64,000 nucleotides of DNA from Kaistella gelatinilytica (GTDB lineage: Bacteria; Bacteroidota; Bacteroidia; Flavobacteriales; Weeksellaceae), in contig NZ_JADPVI010000003.1 in assembly GCF_015679325.1 (NCBI RefSeq), forward strand, positions 248,001-312,000, read 5' to 3'. Within the stretch, counting starts at the first letter, position 1; each line of letters begins with the position of its first letter. The notes beneath the pieces are model-generated. The model ran no database searches and was not told where the DNA came from. It saw only the letters and a list, made by a program, of their open reading frames with translations. The position numbers and the translations under genes are program-made. Below, in pieces: positions 15,764-24,447 of this stretch.

Positions 15764-17101
15764 ATGAAGAAATCTGCCCTTTTTTTGCTGAGCCTCTTTT
15801 CAGTTTTTGCTTTTTCTCAGAAGAAATGGACTCTTCAGGAATGTGTAAGTTATGCTGTCGAAAATAATTTGCAGGTGATCCAAGGGAATTTTAATAATAA
15901 AATTCAGGATAATATTCTACAAATTGCAAAAAGACAATATCTACCAGGAGTTTCTGCAACCGCAAATATAGGGGCTAATTTTGGACAGGGTCGAGACACT
16001 TTCGGAACGACCAACAGGAATGACAATTTTAGCAATGGTGCAAATGTAGGTGCTGATATTTTACTCTTCAACTATGGCCGTTTGGAAAAAAATATTCGCA
16101 AATCCCAATACGATGTTGAAGCGGGAAGTTTTGATTTACAAAAAGTTAAAGATGATATTTCCTTACAAATTGCACAGCAATATTTATCAATTTTACTGAA
16201 CAGAGAGATTACCAAAATTTCTGAAAGTGCTTTGCAAAATGCAGAAAACCTCTATAAAAGGGCAAAAATCACAACTGAAGTTGGTACAACCGCACAAACT
16301 ATTTTGGCGGAAGCTGAATCTGCTTTTGCACGGGAAAAACAAAACGTAAAAACAGCAGAGATCAATACGAACCGAAGTCTATTCTCTCTGGCCATGTTAC
16401 TGCAGCTTAAGGAATACAAAAACTTCGATATTCAAAATGTTGCCCTCGAAAATATGTTAGATGCTCCCCTTTATTCTGCTGATCAGATTATTGATAAAGC
16501 CTACGAAAATCAACCTCAACTGAAAGCTGCGGAAAGTAGAATAAAATCGAACGAGGCACAAACTGAAATTACGCGAACTGCTTTCTGGCCTACGATTTCT
16601 GCAAATGCGGGAGTAGGAACTTCTTATTTTTACCGACTTCAACCCATCAATATTGGCGGAACGGTAATACAACAAAGAAATTTTTTCAATCAGTTTGGAG
16701 ATAATTTTGGGCAGCAAGTTGGAGTCACCGCAAATATTCCGATTTTTAATAAAGGGATCACGAGATTACAGGTTCAACAGTCAAAAATAAATGAAGATCT
16801 GGCAAAAAACGCCTTGCTACAATCTAAACAAGATGTTCTGCAGAATGTTCAGAAAGCACAGTTTGATGCAGAAAGTAACTATCAAGCATATGTTGCCGCA
16901 ACGGAAGCAGAGAAAAGTTCAAAATTAGCAAATGATTTTGCTGAGAAAAGCTTTGCTGCAGGAAGAGCAACGATTTATGATTTAAACGCTGCAAGAAACA
17001 ATTTAGCGAATGCACAAGGTTCGGTTGCACAGGCAAAATACAACTATCTCTTTAGTATGAAACTGTTGAATTTCTATGCAGGAATTCCGCTGTCTTTATA
17101 A
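15764..17101 (+). CDS. TolC family outer-membrane protein
   Basis: The 445-aa protein has a Sec signal peptide (cleavage likely after AFSQ, near residue 19) and the two OEP repeats of the TolC family, recognisable by WTLQECVSYAVENN near the mature N terminus and FAAGRATIYDLNAARNNLANAQ near the C terminus. TolC proteins form trimeric outer-membrane and periplasmic channels for efflux pumps or type I export. No inner-membrane pump or adaptor gene is adjacent, so the partner is encoded elsewhere. It may share a transcript with the SprT-like gene 41 nt downstream. Confidence 0.93.
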   Translation: MKKSALFLLSLFSVFAFSQKKWTLQECVSYAVENNLQVIQGNFNNKIQDNILQIAKRQYLPGVSATANIGANFGQGRDTFGTTNRNDNFSNGANVGADILLFNYGRLEKNIRKSQYDVEAGSFDLQKVKDDISLQIAQQYLSILLNREITKISESALQNAENLYKRAKITTEVGTTAQTILAEAESAFAREKQNVKTAEINTNRSLFSLAMLLQLKEYKNFDIQNVALENMLDAPLYSADQIIDKAYENQPQLKAAESRIKSNEAQTEITRTAFWPTISANAGVGTSYFYRLQPINIGGTVIQQRNFFNQFGDNFGQQVGVTANIPIFNKGITRLQVQQSKINEDLAKNALLQSKQDVLQNVQKAQFDAESNYQAYVAATEAEKSSKLANDFAEKSFAAGRATIYDLNAARNNLANAQGSVAQAKYNYLFSMKLLNFYAGIPLSL

Positions 17102-17142
17102 AAAATTCTTTTCAATAACGATTTTAAAGAATAGGTGAACAA

Positions 17143-17733
17143 ATGTCGATTTCGCTTTTAGAAAAATATTTACCGGAAAATACGCTTCCTTATCTTAAAA
17201 CCTGGTTTGGTGAACATTCCATTCACATTAAAATTACGAAAGGCAGAAATTCTAAATTGGGAGATTACCGGAAAATGCCGGATAAATCACATCAGATCAC
17301 CATTAATTCTACACTGCAACCACCACTTTTCTTTTTTGTTTTAACGCATGAACTGGCGCATCTGTTGGCTTTCGAAAATTTTGGTGGCCGAATTTCTCCG
17401 CATGGAGCTGAATGGAAAAATACCTTTAAAATAATGCTTTTGGAAAGTATCGCCATTTACCCGGAAGATCTGAAACCGGTTATTCTAAAGTTTTCAAGAT
17501 CACCTAAAGCTAATTTTATGGCGAGTCCAGATCTGGTTAGATATTTCCACATAGAGAATTATGAAGATGAAAGTTCTTATATTGAAGATTTGAATCCCGG
17601 CGACCGATTTACCTACAAAAAGCAAACTTATGTCATTGAGGAAAAGCGAAAAAAAAACTATCTTTGTTTAAATCTAGACACGTCAAAAAAATATATTTTT
17701 AAACCTTTGGCAAGAGTCGAAAAATTAAGTTAA
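17143..17733 (+). CDS. SprT-like zinc metalloprotein
   Basis: The 196-aa protein has the SprT-type zinc site: HELAH at residues 69-73 and the third ligand His87 in SPHGAEWKNTF. It lacks a signal peptide. SprT/Spartan-like domains are metalloprotease-like; bacterial members are poorly characterised. The C-terminal part (about 145-196) looks like a small beta domain where SprT proteins often carry a zinc ribbon, but no Cys pairs are seen. It ends 2 nt before manC, implying translational coupling, although the functional link is not obvious. Confidence 0.85.
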   Translation: MSISLLEKYLPENTLPYLKTWFGEHSIHIKITKGRNSKLGDYRKMPDKSHQITINSTLQPPLFFFVLTHELAHLLAFENFGGRISPHGAEWKNTFKIMLLESIAIYPEDLKPVILKFSRSPKANFMASPDLVRYFHIENYEDESSYIEDLNPGDRFTYKKQTYVIEEKRKKNYLCLNLDTSKKYIFKPLARVEKLS

Positions 17734-17735
17734 TA

Positions 17736-18818
17736 ATGTCAAAATCAAACAATTACTGCGTTATCATGGCAGGAGGGATCGGAAGTAGATTCTGGCCGAT
17801 GAGCACTCAGAAATATCCCAAACAATTTCAAGATATTCTAGGAACCGGCAGAACCATGATTCAGCAAACCTACGACCGAATTCGAAAAGTTGTACCTGCA
17901 GAAAATATCTATGTCATCACCAACAAAGAATATATTTCTCTTACCGCAGAGCAGTTACCCGACATAAATGCGGAAAACATCGTGGGTGAACCGATGATGA
18001 AAAATACTGCAGCCTGCAATATTTACATGGCAAAAAAAATCGCGGAGAAAAACAGCAACGCAAATATCATTGTTCTTCCCGCAGATCATTTGATCTTAAA
18101 GGAAAATATATTTCTAAAAAAAGCAGAACTCGCCTTTAATTTAGCGGAGAAAAACGATTATCTTATTACCTTAGGAATTAAACCAACGCGTCCTGATACA
18201 GGTTATGGTTACATTCAGTTTGTAGAAAAAAAGAATTCTGAATATTTCAAAGTAAAAACTTTTACAGAGAAACCAGACTTAGAGATTGCAAAAACTTTTT
18301 TAGAAAGTGGTGATTTCCTCTGGAATGCGGGAATATTTATTTGGAATGTTAAATCTATTCTTTCTGCTTTCGAGGAGTTTTTACCAGAAATGTCCCAAAA
18401 TTTCGAAGGCTGCGAATACAATTCAAAAAATGAGGAACACTGTATTGATCTTATTTATCCAAAAGTAAATAAAATCTCTATTGATAACGGAATTTTAGAA
18501 AAAGCGAAAAATGTTTACGTAATTCCGGCAGATTTAGGATGGAGCGATCTAGGAACCTGGAATTCTATTTATGAAAATTCAGATAAAGATAAAAATGACA
18601 ACGCTGGAAAATCGAAACACACCGTAACCTACAACGCAAAAGGAAATTTGATTAAACTTAAAAATCAAAATAAGGCAGTGGTAATCGATGGTTTGGAAAA
18701 CTATATTATTGTAGATACCGACAAAGCACTTTTAATCTGTCCACGGGAAAATGATCAACTCCTCAAAGAATATGTGCATGATTTGAAAGCACTGAAAAAT
18801 GGAGATAAATTTATGTAA
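17736..18818 (+). CDS. manC: Mannose-1-phosphate guanylyltransferase
   Basis: The 360-aa enzyme makes GDP-mannose from mannose 1-phosphate and GTP, for surface glycans. It has the nucleotidyltransferase signature MAGGIGSRFWPMS (11-23) with YPKQF, PADHLI, EKPDLEIA and the family motif FLWNAGIFIWN. A left-handed helix of the long ManC type (phosphomannose isomerase cupin) is absent, so it is the short form. It is terminated by a 12-bp hairpin at 18842 and faces a glycosyltransferase operon on the opposite strand, which fits a glycan context. Confidence 0.93.
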   Translation: MSKSNNYCVIMAGGIGSRFWPMSTQKYPKQFQDILGTGRTMIQQTYDRIRKVVPAENIYVITNKEYISLTAEQLPDINAENIVGEPMMKNTAACNIYMAKKIAEKNSNANIIVLPADHLILKENIFLKKAELAFNLAEKNDYLITLGIKPTRPDTGYGYIQFVEKKNSEYFKVKTFTEKPDLEIAKTFLESGDFLWNAGIFIWNVKSILSAFEEFLPEMSQNFEGCEYNSKNEEHCIDLIYPKVNKISIDNGILEKAKNVYVIPADLGWSDLGTWNSIYENSDKDKNDNAGKSKHTVTYNAKGNLIKLKNQNKAVVIDGLENYIIVDTDKALLICPRENDQLLKEYVHDLKALKNGDKFM

Positions 18819-18841
18819 CTTTCATAAAAGAAAACAAAAAC

Positions 18842-18875
18842 AAATCCTTTCATGTAAAAATGAAGGGATTTTTTT
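18842..18875. terminator. Terminator between manC and glycosyltransferase operon
   Basis: A 12-bp stem with one G-T wobble (18842-18853 with 18860-18871) and a 6-nt loop, T run on the plus side and A run upstream. It lies between two convergent genes and can act on both strands. Confidence 0.8.
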
Positions 18876-18878
18876 ATT

Positions 18879-19844
18879 TTAAATAATATCGATAATTCGC
18901 TGAATATCAATTTCTTCCAGGCACGCCCAATCGCCACGATAACATTCTTTGTCACCAAAAACAGAGCAAGGTCTGCAGGTTAGATCTTTAACCTGAACGA
19001 TATCTTTCTCACTTTGACCATATCCTAAAAATCCCGCAAAATGATGCGTTGATCCCCAAACAGAAACGCATCGGGTTCCGACCCAACTCGCGAGATGCAT
19101 ATTGGCAGAATCCATAGAGATCATGGTTTCGAGTTCTGAAATTTTTTGCAGTTCCTCTTTCAAAGTCAATTTACCCGCAAAATTTTCAGAGTTTGGGATT
19201 TGAGTTACCCAATTTTCTAAAGTTTCAACCTCAGATTTTCCACCGCCAAAGAAATAAATTTTATGGGTTTTTGAAAGAAGTTTTGCTACTTCAAACGATT
19301 TTTCCAGTGTCAACATTTTTCCGCGGTGTTGTGCGAACGGAGCGAAACCAACCCCTGATTTTAAAGTACTTTTCGGTCGATATTGATGCGAAAGAGTAAC
19401 CGGAAATCCCAATTCCCGAAAAACATCTGCGTATCTTTCTGTGGTGTGTCGAAGTGGTTTTTTCTCCAAATTCCAGATGTCGGTAAGGTGTTCTTTCCCT
19501 TCTTTTCCTTTATCCAGAACAGAAATTTTATAGCCTCTCTTTCTAAAAATGGTATCTAATATTTTGGTTCGAATTACATTATGAAGGTCCGCAATGTAAT
19601 CAGGATGAAATTCTTTGATAAGTTCATTGGTCAATTTTCGCATGCCCATAAAACCTTTATAATCATCGATATCAATTCCTTTGAAGATAAGATTGGGAAT
19701 TCCTTCGAATAGATCCCGGAAATTATTTCGCGAAACCAAAACGATTTCGAGTTCAGGATTTTGTTCCAGAACTTCCCGGAAAACCGGTGCAGTCATGGCA
19801 ACATCACCAAATGCAGAAAAACGATATGCTAGAATACGACTCAT
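18879..19844 (-). CDS. Glycosyltransferase family 9 (heptosyltransferase-like)
   Basis: The 321-aa protein has the GT9 pattern: N-terminal RFSAFGDVAMTAPVFREV, central VGFAPFAQHRGKMLTLEKSFEVA, and C-terminal SMDSANMHLASWVGTRCVSVWGST with the conserved Asp before SANMHLA. GT9 enzymes move heptose or related sugars onto the lipopolysaccharide core from ADP-sugar donors at the cytoplasmic face of the inner membrane. A Cys cluster near the C terminus (LTCRPCSVFGDKECYRGDWAC) is a known feature of many GT9 proteins. Its start overlaps the stop of sufE by 4 nt, indicating translational coupling. Confidence 0.9.
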   Translation of the reverse strand: MSRILAYRFSAFGDVAMTAPVFREVLEQNPELEIVLVSRNNFRDLFEGIPNLIFKGIDIDDYKGFMGMRKLTNELIKEFHPDYIADLHNVIRTKILDTIFRKRGYKISVLDKGKEGKEHLTDIWNLEKKPLRHTTERYADVFRELGFPVTLSHQYRPKSTLKSGVGFAPFAQHRGKMLTLEKSFEVAKLLSKTHKIYFFGGGKSEVETLENWVTQIPNSENFAGKLTLKEELQKISELETMISMDSANMHLASWVGTRCVSVWGSTHHFAGFLGYGQSEKDIVQVKDLTCRPCSVFGDKECYRGDWACLEEIDIQRIIDII

Positions 19845-20260
19845 TTTTTTAGCTGAAATGCTACAGCGTAAAACTTGATCTGTTTGGTCATCGCCATTAA
19901 TCCATTTGCTCTGGATGGCGACAAAAATTCCTGTAAACCGATCTGAGAAATAAATTCGAAATCTGAATCGAGAATTTCCTGCGTTGAATGACCACTATAA
20001 ATCGAAACCAAAAGCGACACAATTCCTTTCGGCAGAATACCATCGGAATCTGCTTTGAAAGACAATTTACCATCGTTAAATTCAGCATCGATCCAAACTT
20101 TTGACTGGCAACCCTTGATCAAATTAGCTTCTATTTTTTTTTCGTCGGAAAGACCTTTTAATTCTTTTCCGAGGTCGATAATATATTCGTATTTCTGTTC
20201 CCAATCTTCAAGAAAGGCAAACTCCTCCACGATTTCCTGCTGTTTTTCTTTGATGGTCAT
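19841..20260 (-). CDS. sufE: SufE family sulfur acceptor
   Basis: The start at 20260 gives 139 aa, the usual SufE length; the open frame upstream to 20362 overlaps the glycosyltransferase gene and lacks family similarity. The active Cys51 is in LIKGCQSKVW, and the C terminus has the SPSRANGLMAM signature. SufE accepts persulfide sulfur from the cysteine desulfurase SufS and passes it to the Fe-S scaffold. The other suf genes are not in this window. It sits between two glycosyltransferase genes in a minus-strand operon, an unexpected place, likely co-transcription by convenience. Confidence 0.92.
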   Translation of the reverse strand: MTIKEKQQEIVEEFAFLEDWEQKYEYIIDLGKELKGLSDEKKIEANLIKGCQSKVWIDAEFNDGKLSFKADSDGILPKGIVSLLVSIYSGHSTQEILDSDFEFISQIGLQEFLSPSRANGLMAMTKQIKFYAVAFQLKK

Positions 20261-20304
20261 TGTAAAAAATCTTTGTGCAAAGGTAAGAAATTCGAGGTTA
20301 TCAT

Positions 20305-21393
20305 TCAGAATTGAATCTTCTGAAAGAGTGAAAGTATTTTCGGCTCTTCCTTTTCCCAGCAAAGTTCTGTTGCGGCTTTATTTAAAGAATCTTCGTAAAA
20401 ATGTTTGCCATTTTGCAATACTAAATTTACTTTATCTGCCAATTCAGAATAATCGTGGATTTTCTCTCCGGCTCCAAAATTATCAACAACTTTTCGCATT
20501 TCGGGAAAGTCTGAAACAACGACAGGAACGCGACATTGAATATAATCTGAAATTTTATTAGGCATTGAAAAATAATAACTGAGTCCATTATTTTCTTCAA
20601 TACTTAAACCCAAATCGGCTTTCTGCGTAATGGTTCTCAATTCATCGGGAACTAATTTTCCTAAAAATTTAACTTTATCTTCTAAACCTAAAGTTTTAGT
20701 TAGTTCTGCATATTCTTGTTTTCTCGGTCCGTCGCCAGCGATCCAGAATTCTGCATTTTCAATATCTTTCATGGCTGGAATCATTTTATCTAAACCTCTG
20801 GACGGATTGATCACTCCTTGATATAAAATAATTTTCTTTGAGTTCGATTCCTCGTATTTTTGTGGATTTTCGGTTTTCCGGGGGAAATTCTGTACTGCGA
20901 ACGGTCTTTCAATATCGTACGTTTTATGAAACCAATCGGCGTAACTTTCGCTTGCCGTCATCATATATTTCAGTTTAGGAACCATACTTCGTTCCAGACT
21001 TCGCCAAATTTTTTGGGTGAACCTTCCATTTATTGCGGGCATTTCAGTAAAAATTTCGTGACTGTCAAAAACAAGTGGAATATTCAATTTTTTGGAAATT
21101 AAATAATTGGGCAGAAGGGTATCAAGATCATTTGAAAGGAGGATTGTCTTTTTATCTGCTTTTTTTAGCAATTCATTGTACAGCCTTCTTTGATATTCTA
21201 CATAAGCAAAGCGAAGAATTTTAGATTTTAAAATAATTCGGGAAAAAGGATAATTTCTTTCCAATTCTGGCAGACCGCCCCAATTATTTCCGATGAGTTC
21301 TATTTGGTAGCCGTTTTCCGACAGTGTTTGGCAAACCTTTTCTACCCGTTGATCTGTTACTAAATTATTGAAAACACTCACTAAAACTTTCAT
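20305..21393 (-). CDS. Glycosyltransferase family 4
   Basis: The 362-aa protein has a GT-B fold: an N-terminal domain with VFNNLVTDQRVEKVCQTL, a central DSHEIFTEMP, and a C-terminal GT1/GT4 domain with YQGVINPSRGLDKMI, WIAGDGPRKQEY and KFLGKLVPDELRTI. The E-x7-E-like region (SIEENNGLSYYFSMPNKISDYIQC) is the donor site. It transfers an unknown sugar, probably in surface polysaccharide or lipid glycosylation. It starts 9 nt after a small membrane-protein gene and precedes sufE by about 44 nt. Confidence 0.9.
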   Translation of the reverse strand: MKVLVSVFNNLVTDQRVEKVCQTLSENGYQIELIGNNWGGLPELERNYPFSRIILKSKILRFAYVEYQRRLYNELLKKADKKTILLSNDLDTLLPNYLISKKLNIPLVFDSHEIFTEMPAINGRFTQKIWRSLERSMVPKLKYMMTASESYADWFHKTYDIERPFAVQNFPRKTENPQKYEESNSKKIILYQGVINPSRGLDKMIPAMKDIENAEFWIAGDGPRKQEYAELTKTLGLEDKVKFLGKLVPDELRTITQKADLGLSIEENNGLSYYFSMPNKISDYIQCRVPVVVSDFPEMRKVVDNFGAGEKIHDYSELADKVNLVLQNGKHFYEDSLNKAATELCWEKEEPKILSLFQKIQF

Positions 21394-21402
21394 CTGCGAA
21401 AT

Positions 21403-21621
21403 TTAATTCTTTTTCATCAAATGATACAATTGAATAAAACATAAAATGCCATTTGGAATAATAACCGGCCAAAGATAATTATTGAAAATGCCATAGAGTA
21501 CAAACAAAAAACATCCTATGAGGTTAAGAATTCTAATTTTTTTTAGATCTTTCAAAGCAAAACCAAGCACAATAAAAAAAGATGCACCGTAGCCGAAAAA
21601 ATCTGTAATTAAAGGATTCAT
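21403..21621 (-). CDS. Small YgjV-like membrane protein
   Basis: The 72-aa protein has three likely membrane helices (about 3-22, 29-47 and 50-68) with short basic loops (KDLKKIR and HLMKKN). The layout resembles single-domain relatives of the YgjV inner-membrane family or half-size SWEET-like proteins; this is a structural impression only. It heads the glycosyltransferase/sufE operon, 9 nt upstream of the GT4 gene. No function can be assigned. Confidence 0.7.
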   Translation of the reverse strand: MNPLITDFFGYGASFFIVLGFALKDLKKIRILNLIGCFLFVLYGIFNNYLWPVIIPNGILCFIQLYHLMKKN

Positions 21622-21696
21622 AGGAGTTTATTAGGAAAACAAACGTAGTCATTTTGAGTGAGATACTCAAATTTTTATCTGCCATAAAGTCATTAA

Positions 21697-21725
21697 TTGT
21701 TTTTGGTAAAGTATTTGTAACTTTG
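21697..21725 (+). promoter_or_regulatory. Bacteroidota housekeeping promoter for clpC
   Basis: TTG at 21697-21699, spacer of 18 nt, TAACTTTG at 21718-21725, a match to TTG-N17-20-TAnnTTTG. The ATG is 55 nt downstream. No CIRCE or CtsR-like inverted repeat was noticed. Confidence 0.65.
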
Positions 21726-21779
21726 ATAATATCATTAAAAAATTTTAGTGATCATAAACAATAGATTGAGACAAAATAT

Positions 21780-24299
21780 ATGGATCATAAATTTTCAAAC
21801 GGTTTGGACCAAGTTTTCAAACACAGCAAAAACGAGGCAAGACGCTTGCAGAGTGAATTTCTGAATACTGAGCATTTTCTTTTGGGCATCATAAAATCAG
21901 AAAGTTCTGCAAAGGAGATCTTGAATAATCTGGGAGCAGATTTAACGCAAATAAAAAGAAAGATCGAAACCTTAGCGGTGACGAGTCTAAATCCTTTTGC
22001 AGTAGAAAGCGAAAAGATTTCATTTACAAAAATGGCCGATCAAGCTATAAAGCGTTCTGAACTGGAATGCAGACAATATCAAAGTGCTGAAATTAATACC
22101 GTGCATCTTTTACTGGGAATCTTATATAAATCTGAAGATCCCACGACGAATATTTTAAGCTCATATGATATCGATTACGAAAGCGTAACAAAATCGTATC
22201 AAACAATGTTAAAAAATTCAGGACAAGATCCGAAAATGAGTGCTTACGATGACGATGAAGAAAGAGAAGAATTTGGACAAATGCGAAAGCCAACCGGTAA
22301 TCTCGGAACTGGGAAAAGTAAAACGCCAACTTTGGATAATTTCGGAAGAGATCTGACCTCACTCGCAAGAGACGGAAAACTCGATCCTGTAATCGGTCGT
22401 GAAAAAGAAATTGAAAGGGTTTCTCAGATTTTATCAAGACGAAAAAAGAACAATCCTTTACTTATCGGTGAACCTGGAGTTGGTAAATCAGCGATTGCGG
22501 AAGGTTTAGCCTTAAGAATTCAGCAGAAGAAAGTTTCACGAGTTCTTTTCGGAAAACGAGTGATCACTTTAGATTTGGCAAGTTTGGTTGCGGGTACAAA
22601 ATACCGTGGACAATTTGAAGAGCGAATGAAAGCAATCATGACCGAGCTTGAAAAAAGCCGCGACGTGATTTTGTTTATCGATGAATTGCACACGATTGTA
22701 GGAGCTGGAAGTTCGACTGGAAGTTTAGATGCTTCCAATATGTTTAAACCTGCTTTAGCAAGAGGTGAAATTCAATGTATCGGTGCTACAACTTTAGATG
22801 AATACAGACAGTATATTGAGAAAGATGGCGCTTTAGAGCGACGTTTCCAAAAGGTGATGGTTGAACCAACTTCTGTGGAAGAAACGGTGCAGATCTTAAA
22901 TCAAATTAAAGATAAATACGAAGATCATCACAATGTAATTTATACCGATGAAGCCATTTTGGCTTGTGTGAATTTGACTGCGAGATATATCACCGATCGA
23001 TTTTTACCAGACAAAGCAATTGATGCGATGGATGAAGCAGGTTCGAGAGTGTATATTAAAAACATGAAAGTTCCCAGTGAAATCATCGAGTACGAGAAAA
23101 ACATCGAAGAAATTAAGGATGCGAAACAAAAAGCGGTAAAAGCGCAGGATTATCTTGAAGCCAGAAAACTGAAAGATGAAGAGGAAAGATTACAGATCGA
23201 ACTCAATTTGGCTCAGGAAATCTGGGATAAAAATGTAAAAGAAAAGAAAGAAGAAGTTTCTGAAGAGAGTGTGGCAGAAGTCGTTTCTATGATGAGTGGA
23301 ATTCCAGTGACCAAAGTGGGCAAAAATGAGCTGGATAAACTGGCGCAAATGGACGCAACACTGAACGGTAAAGTGATCGGACAACAGGAAGCGGTGAAAA
23401 AGGTAGTAAAAGCCATTCAAAGAAACCGTGCTGGTTTGAAAGATCCGAACCGACCAATTGGTACCTTTATTTTCTTAGGAACAACCGGTGTCGGGAAAAC
23501 GGAGCTGGCTAAAGTGATGGCGAGGGAATTATTTGATTCCGATGAAGCACTCATTAGAATTGATATGAGTGAGTACATGGAAAAATTTGCGATTTCGCGG
23601 TTAGTTGGTGCTCCTCCAGGATATGTTGGATATGAAGAAGGTGGTCAACTGACCGAAGCTGTTCGCAGAAAACCTTATGCAGTGGTACTTTTAGATGAAA
23701 TTGAAAAAGCACATCCCGATGTTTTCAATATTTTATTGCAGATTTTAGATGAAGGTTTTATTACCGATTCTTTAGGAAGAAAAGTTGATTTTAGAAATAC
23801 GATCATTATTCTAACTTCTAATATTGGCACGAGAGATCTAAAAGATTTCGGAGATGGAGTTGGTTTCGGAACAACAGCGAAGAAAACAAATACCGATGCA
23901 AGAGCGAGAAGTACGATTGAAAATGCTTTGAAAAAAGCTTTCGCACCAGAATTCCTCAACAGGATTGATGATATCGTTATCTTTAATAATTTAGAGAAAG
24001 ATTCTATTGCGAAAATTATCGATTTGGAATTAGCGAAATTATACAGCCGATTAGAAAAACTCAACTACAAAGTTGAAATGACCGATGAAGCGAAAGATTT
24101 TATCGCTGATAAAGGTTGGGACAAAGATTTCGGAGCAAGACCATTGAAACGGGCGATCCAGAAATATATTGAGGATTTACTGGCAGAAATGTTGGTTAAT
24201 AAACAATTGGTAGAAGGCGAAACCGTAGTTTTAAAATTAAACGAAGAGAAAGATGGTTTAGAAGGTTCGACTTCAAAAGAGAAAACGAAAGCAAAATAA
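21780..24299 (+). CDS. clpC: ATP-dependent Clp protease ATP-binding subunit ClpC
   Basis: The 839-aa protein is a full Hsp100 unfoldase. It has an N-terminal double Clp_N repeat (1-145), AAA1 with Walker A GEPGVGKS (230-237) and pore loop KYRGQFEE, a UVR-type middle segment (about 435-475), and AAA2 with Walker A GTTGVGKT (567-574), pore loop GYVGYEEGG and the VGFG loop that docks on ClpP. It unfolds substrates for ClpP and refolds aggregates. No McsA/McsB genes are nearby, so control by arginine phosphorylation cannot be assumed. It has its own promoter and terminator. Confidence 0.96.
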   Translation: MDHKFSNGLDQVFKHSKNEARRLQSEFLNTEHFLLGIIKSESSAKEILNNLGADLTQIKRKIETLAVTSLNPFAVESEKISFTKMADQAIKRSELECRQYQSAEINTVHLLLGILYKSEDPTTNILSSYDIDYESVTKSYQTMLKNSGQDPKMSAYDDDEEREEFGQMRKPTGNLGTGKSKTPTLDNFGRDLTSLARDGKLDPVIGREKEIERVSQILSRRKKNNPLLIGEPGVGKSAIAEGLALRIQQKKVSRVLFGKRVITLDLASLVAGTKYRGQFEERMKAIMTELEKSRDVILFIDELHTIVGAGSSTGSLDASNMFKPALARGEIQCIGATTLDEYRQYIEKDGALERRFQKVMVEPTSVEETVQILNQIKDKYEDHHNVIYTDEAILACVNLTARYITDRFLPDKAIDAMDEAGSRVYIKNMKVPSEIIEYEKNIEEIKDAKQKAVKAQDYLEARKLKDEEERLQIELNLAQEIWDKNVKEKKEEVSEESVAEVVSMMSGIPVTKVGKNELDKLAQMDATLNGKVIGQQEAVKKVVKAIQRNRAGLKDPNRPIGTFIFLGTTGVGKTELAKVMARELFDSDEALIRIDMSEYMEKFAISRLVGAPPGYVGYEEGGQLTEAVRRKPYAVVLLDEIEKAHPDVFNILLQILDEGFITDSLGRKVDFRNTIIILTSNIGTRDLKDFGDGVGFGTTAKKTNTDARARSTIENALKKAFAPEFLNRIDDIVIFNNLEKDSIAKIIDLELAKLYSRLEKLNYKVEMTDEAKDFIADKGWDKDFGARPLKRAIQKYIEDLLAEMLVNKQLVEGETVVLKLNEEKDGLEGSTSKEKTKAK

Positions 24300-24320
24300 A
24301 ATTGCGACCTTATAAAAAAG

Positions 24321-24354
24321 AAAACCTTGTCAATAAAATGGCAGGGTTTTTTGT
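24321..24354 (+). terminator. Terminator after clpC
   Basis: AAAACCTTG (24321-24329) pairs with CAGGGTTTT (24342-24350) with one G-T wobble, followed by T residues. Confidence 0.7.
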
Positions 24355-24447
24355 TTTTAAAAAATGAAGATCCGCTCTTCCTTGAAGAAATTTCCACAAA
24401 AAAAACGCACTTAAAAAAATGCGCTGCATATTTTATTGAAAAGAATT

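Noticed and set aside
17105-17132. ATTCTTT/AAAGAAT hairpin after tolC as terminator
   Set aside because: Seven weak A-T-rich pairs, long loop and no T run; not strong enough to call.
20261-20362. N-terminal extension of SufE
   Set aside because: The added 34 residues overlap the GT4 gene and do not resemble SufE; the ATG at 20260 gives the usual length.
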